Assembly: GCA_039193385.1 (NCBI GenBank)
Contig: JBCCWR010000053.1
Coordinates: 1-15,159 of the forward strand
Direction of reading: 5' to 3'
DNA: 15,159 bases
DNA from: JBCCWR01 sp039193385
GTDB lineage: Bacteria; Verrucomicrobiota; Verrucomicrobiia; Methylacidiphilales; JBCCWR01
Shown here: positions 14,404-15,159 of the stretch, piece after piece
Layout of the letters: every line of letters begins with the position of its first letter
Position numbering within the stretch: the first letter of the stretch is position 1
Notes under the pieces: model-generated
The model's database searches: none
Told to the model about the DNA's origin: nothing
Seen by the model: only the letters and a program-made list of their open reading frames with translations
Program-made: the position numbers and the translations under genes

Positions 14404-15159
14404 ATGGATGAAAACCGCTTCTGGAAGCCTTATATAGGCTGGAAAAGGCTATGCGGGGATTTTTATTCCCAAGGCATCAGCATTGAAAAGCATGAATTTT
14501 TTTCAGACAAAACAATTAATTGGCATGGTTCCTTTCATCCTCGCAGTCTTGAGATATGCCTCAACTATGAAGGAATCAGTCGAGTGGGGCGAAAAAAGTC
14601 CCTCACACAATATCCCAGTAACAGCCATCTGGCATACTCGACCATTCACTGTCCGGAAATAGTTGCTGAGAGACTTCCGGGGAAGCACCGATTCATCACA
14701 TTTGAATTTTCTGAGTCTGTGCTCAAGAATCTTCTTGGTGATGACAACATAGAGGATTTCTGGACTGATAATACATTAGAAAATGGCGCCTTGGAAATTT
14801 CCCTCTTGGAGTATTTAAACTGGCAGCTTTTTGATTTTGCCAATAACAGTAAGGATTCTATTAAAATTCTCTCTCTATTTAGCCGCGCTTATTTTCTTTT
14901 GAGTAATCTAATCCAGCAACTTTGTCACAACGAGCTATTGCCGGGTAACGAAATAACCAAGCATAACGATCCAAGAATCGAAAAAACCAAAGACTATCTG
15001 CTACTTCATCTGGATCAACCATTGGATTTAACAAAGCTTTCTCGATTTGCCGGATGCAGCAGTTTTCATTTGAGTCGTATCTTTAGCAAACATGAAGGAA
15101 TGACTATTTCTCAATATCTGACCAAGCTACGCATGAGTAAGGCCGCTTCTTTACTCAAC
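14404..15159 (+). CDS. AraC-family transcriptional regulator, PchR-like (3' end outside window)
   Basis: The frame is open from the ATG at 14404 to the right edge (252 codons, no stop), so the C terminus is missing. The N-terminal region resembles PchR-type siderophore regulators: SLEICLNYEGISRVGR (about 48-63) and ERLPGKHRFITFEFS (about 89-103), the counterpart of the PchR 'ERH-FLTLEFS' core. The first AraC helix-turn-helix is complete: PLDLTKLSRFAGCSSFHLSR (about 206-225), then IFSKHEGMTISQYLTKLRM. The second HTH has just begun at the edge. It is divergent from the FecA-like receptor, the classical arrangement in which the regulator binds the incoming ferric ligand and activates the receptor. 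No Shine-Dalgarno is visible; a GTG at 14389 is an alternative start. Confidence 0.9.
   Translation, partial: MDENRFWKPYIGWKRLCGDFYSQGISIEKHEFFSDKTINWHGSFHPRSLEICLNYEGISRVGRKKSLTQYPSNSHLAYSTIHCPEIVAERLPGKHRFITFEFSESVLKNLLGDDNIEDFWTDNTLENGALEISLLEYLNWQLFDFANNSKDSIKILSLFSRAYFLLSNLIQQLCHNELLPGNEITKHNDPRIEKTKDYLLLHLDQPLDLTKLSRFAGCSSFHLSRIFSKHEGMTISQYLTKLRMSKAASLLN

Overview
The window reads as chromosome of a Gram-negative bacterium with an outer membrane: it carries a TonB-dependent receptor, ExbB/ExbD/TonB, a LolA-like periplasmic protein and an RND-type exporter. Base composition looks like low-to-mid 40s % GC by eye. Most genes lack a canonical Shine-Dalgarno. This, with the gene content (CysC/D/N, PQQ-type propeller lipoprotein, RND plus LolA-like pair), would fit a marine Verrucomicrobiota (Opitutae)-like genome. 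That placement is a tentative inference; no 16S or other phylogenetic marker is present. There are no mobile elements, CRISPR arrays, tRNAs or rRNAs that I can see.

Left (1-2663, + strand): the 3' end of cysC (APS kinase; its 5' end lies outside the window), then cysD and cysN (ATP sulfurylase), closed by a clear intrinsic terminator. Together they convert sulfate to APS and then PAPS. A secreted polysaccharide deacetylase follows on the same strand (2704-3519).

Middle (3528-8801): a minus-strand pair made of a LolA-like outer-membrane lipoprotein-sorting protein and a large RND/MMPL transporter with a cyclic-nucleotide-binding domain fused to its C terminus. A small ArsC/Spx-like thiol protein is transcribed divergently from this pair. 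The shared 82-bp promoter region holds a perfect 17-bp palindrome, and the ArsC/Spx-like promoter predicts a leaderless mRNA. A PQQ-propeller (BamB-like) lipoprotein and a type II NADH dehydrogenase follow on the minus strand (7620-10087).

Right (10206-15159): a self-contained iron-uptake cassette. A FecA-like TonB-dependent receptor, exbB, exbD and tonB lie in one minus-strand operon. Divergent from them is an AraC-family regulator with a PchR-like N-terminal region, cut off by the window's right end. The 237-bp intergenic region holds a Fur-box-like 19-bp palindrome on the regulator's promoter and two near-identical 10-bp direct repeats exactly 20 bp apart next to the receptor's predicted -35. 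This suggests that Fur controls the regulator and that the regulator activates the receptor operon when the ferric ligand is present.

The most unusual item is the RND transporter-cNMP domain fusion paired with a LolA-like carrier. The best regulatory story is the receptor/AraC intergenic region.
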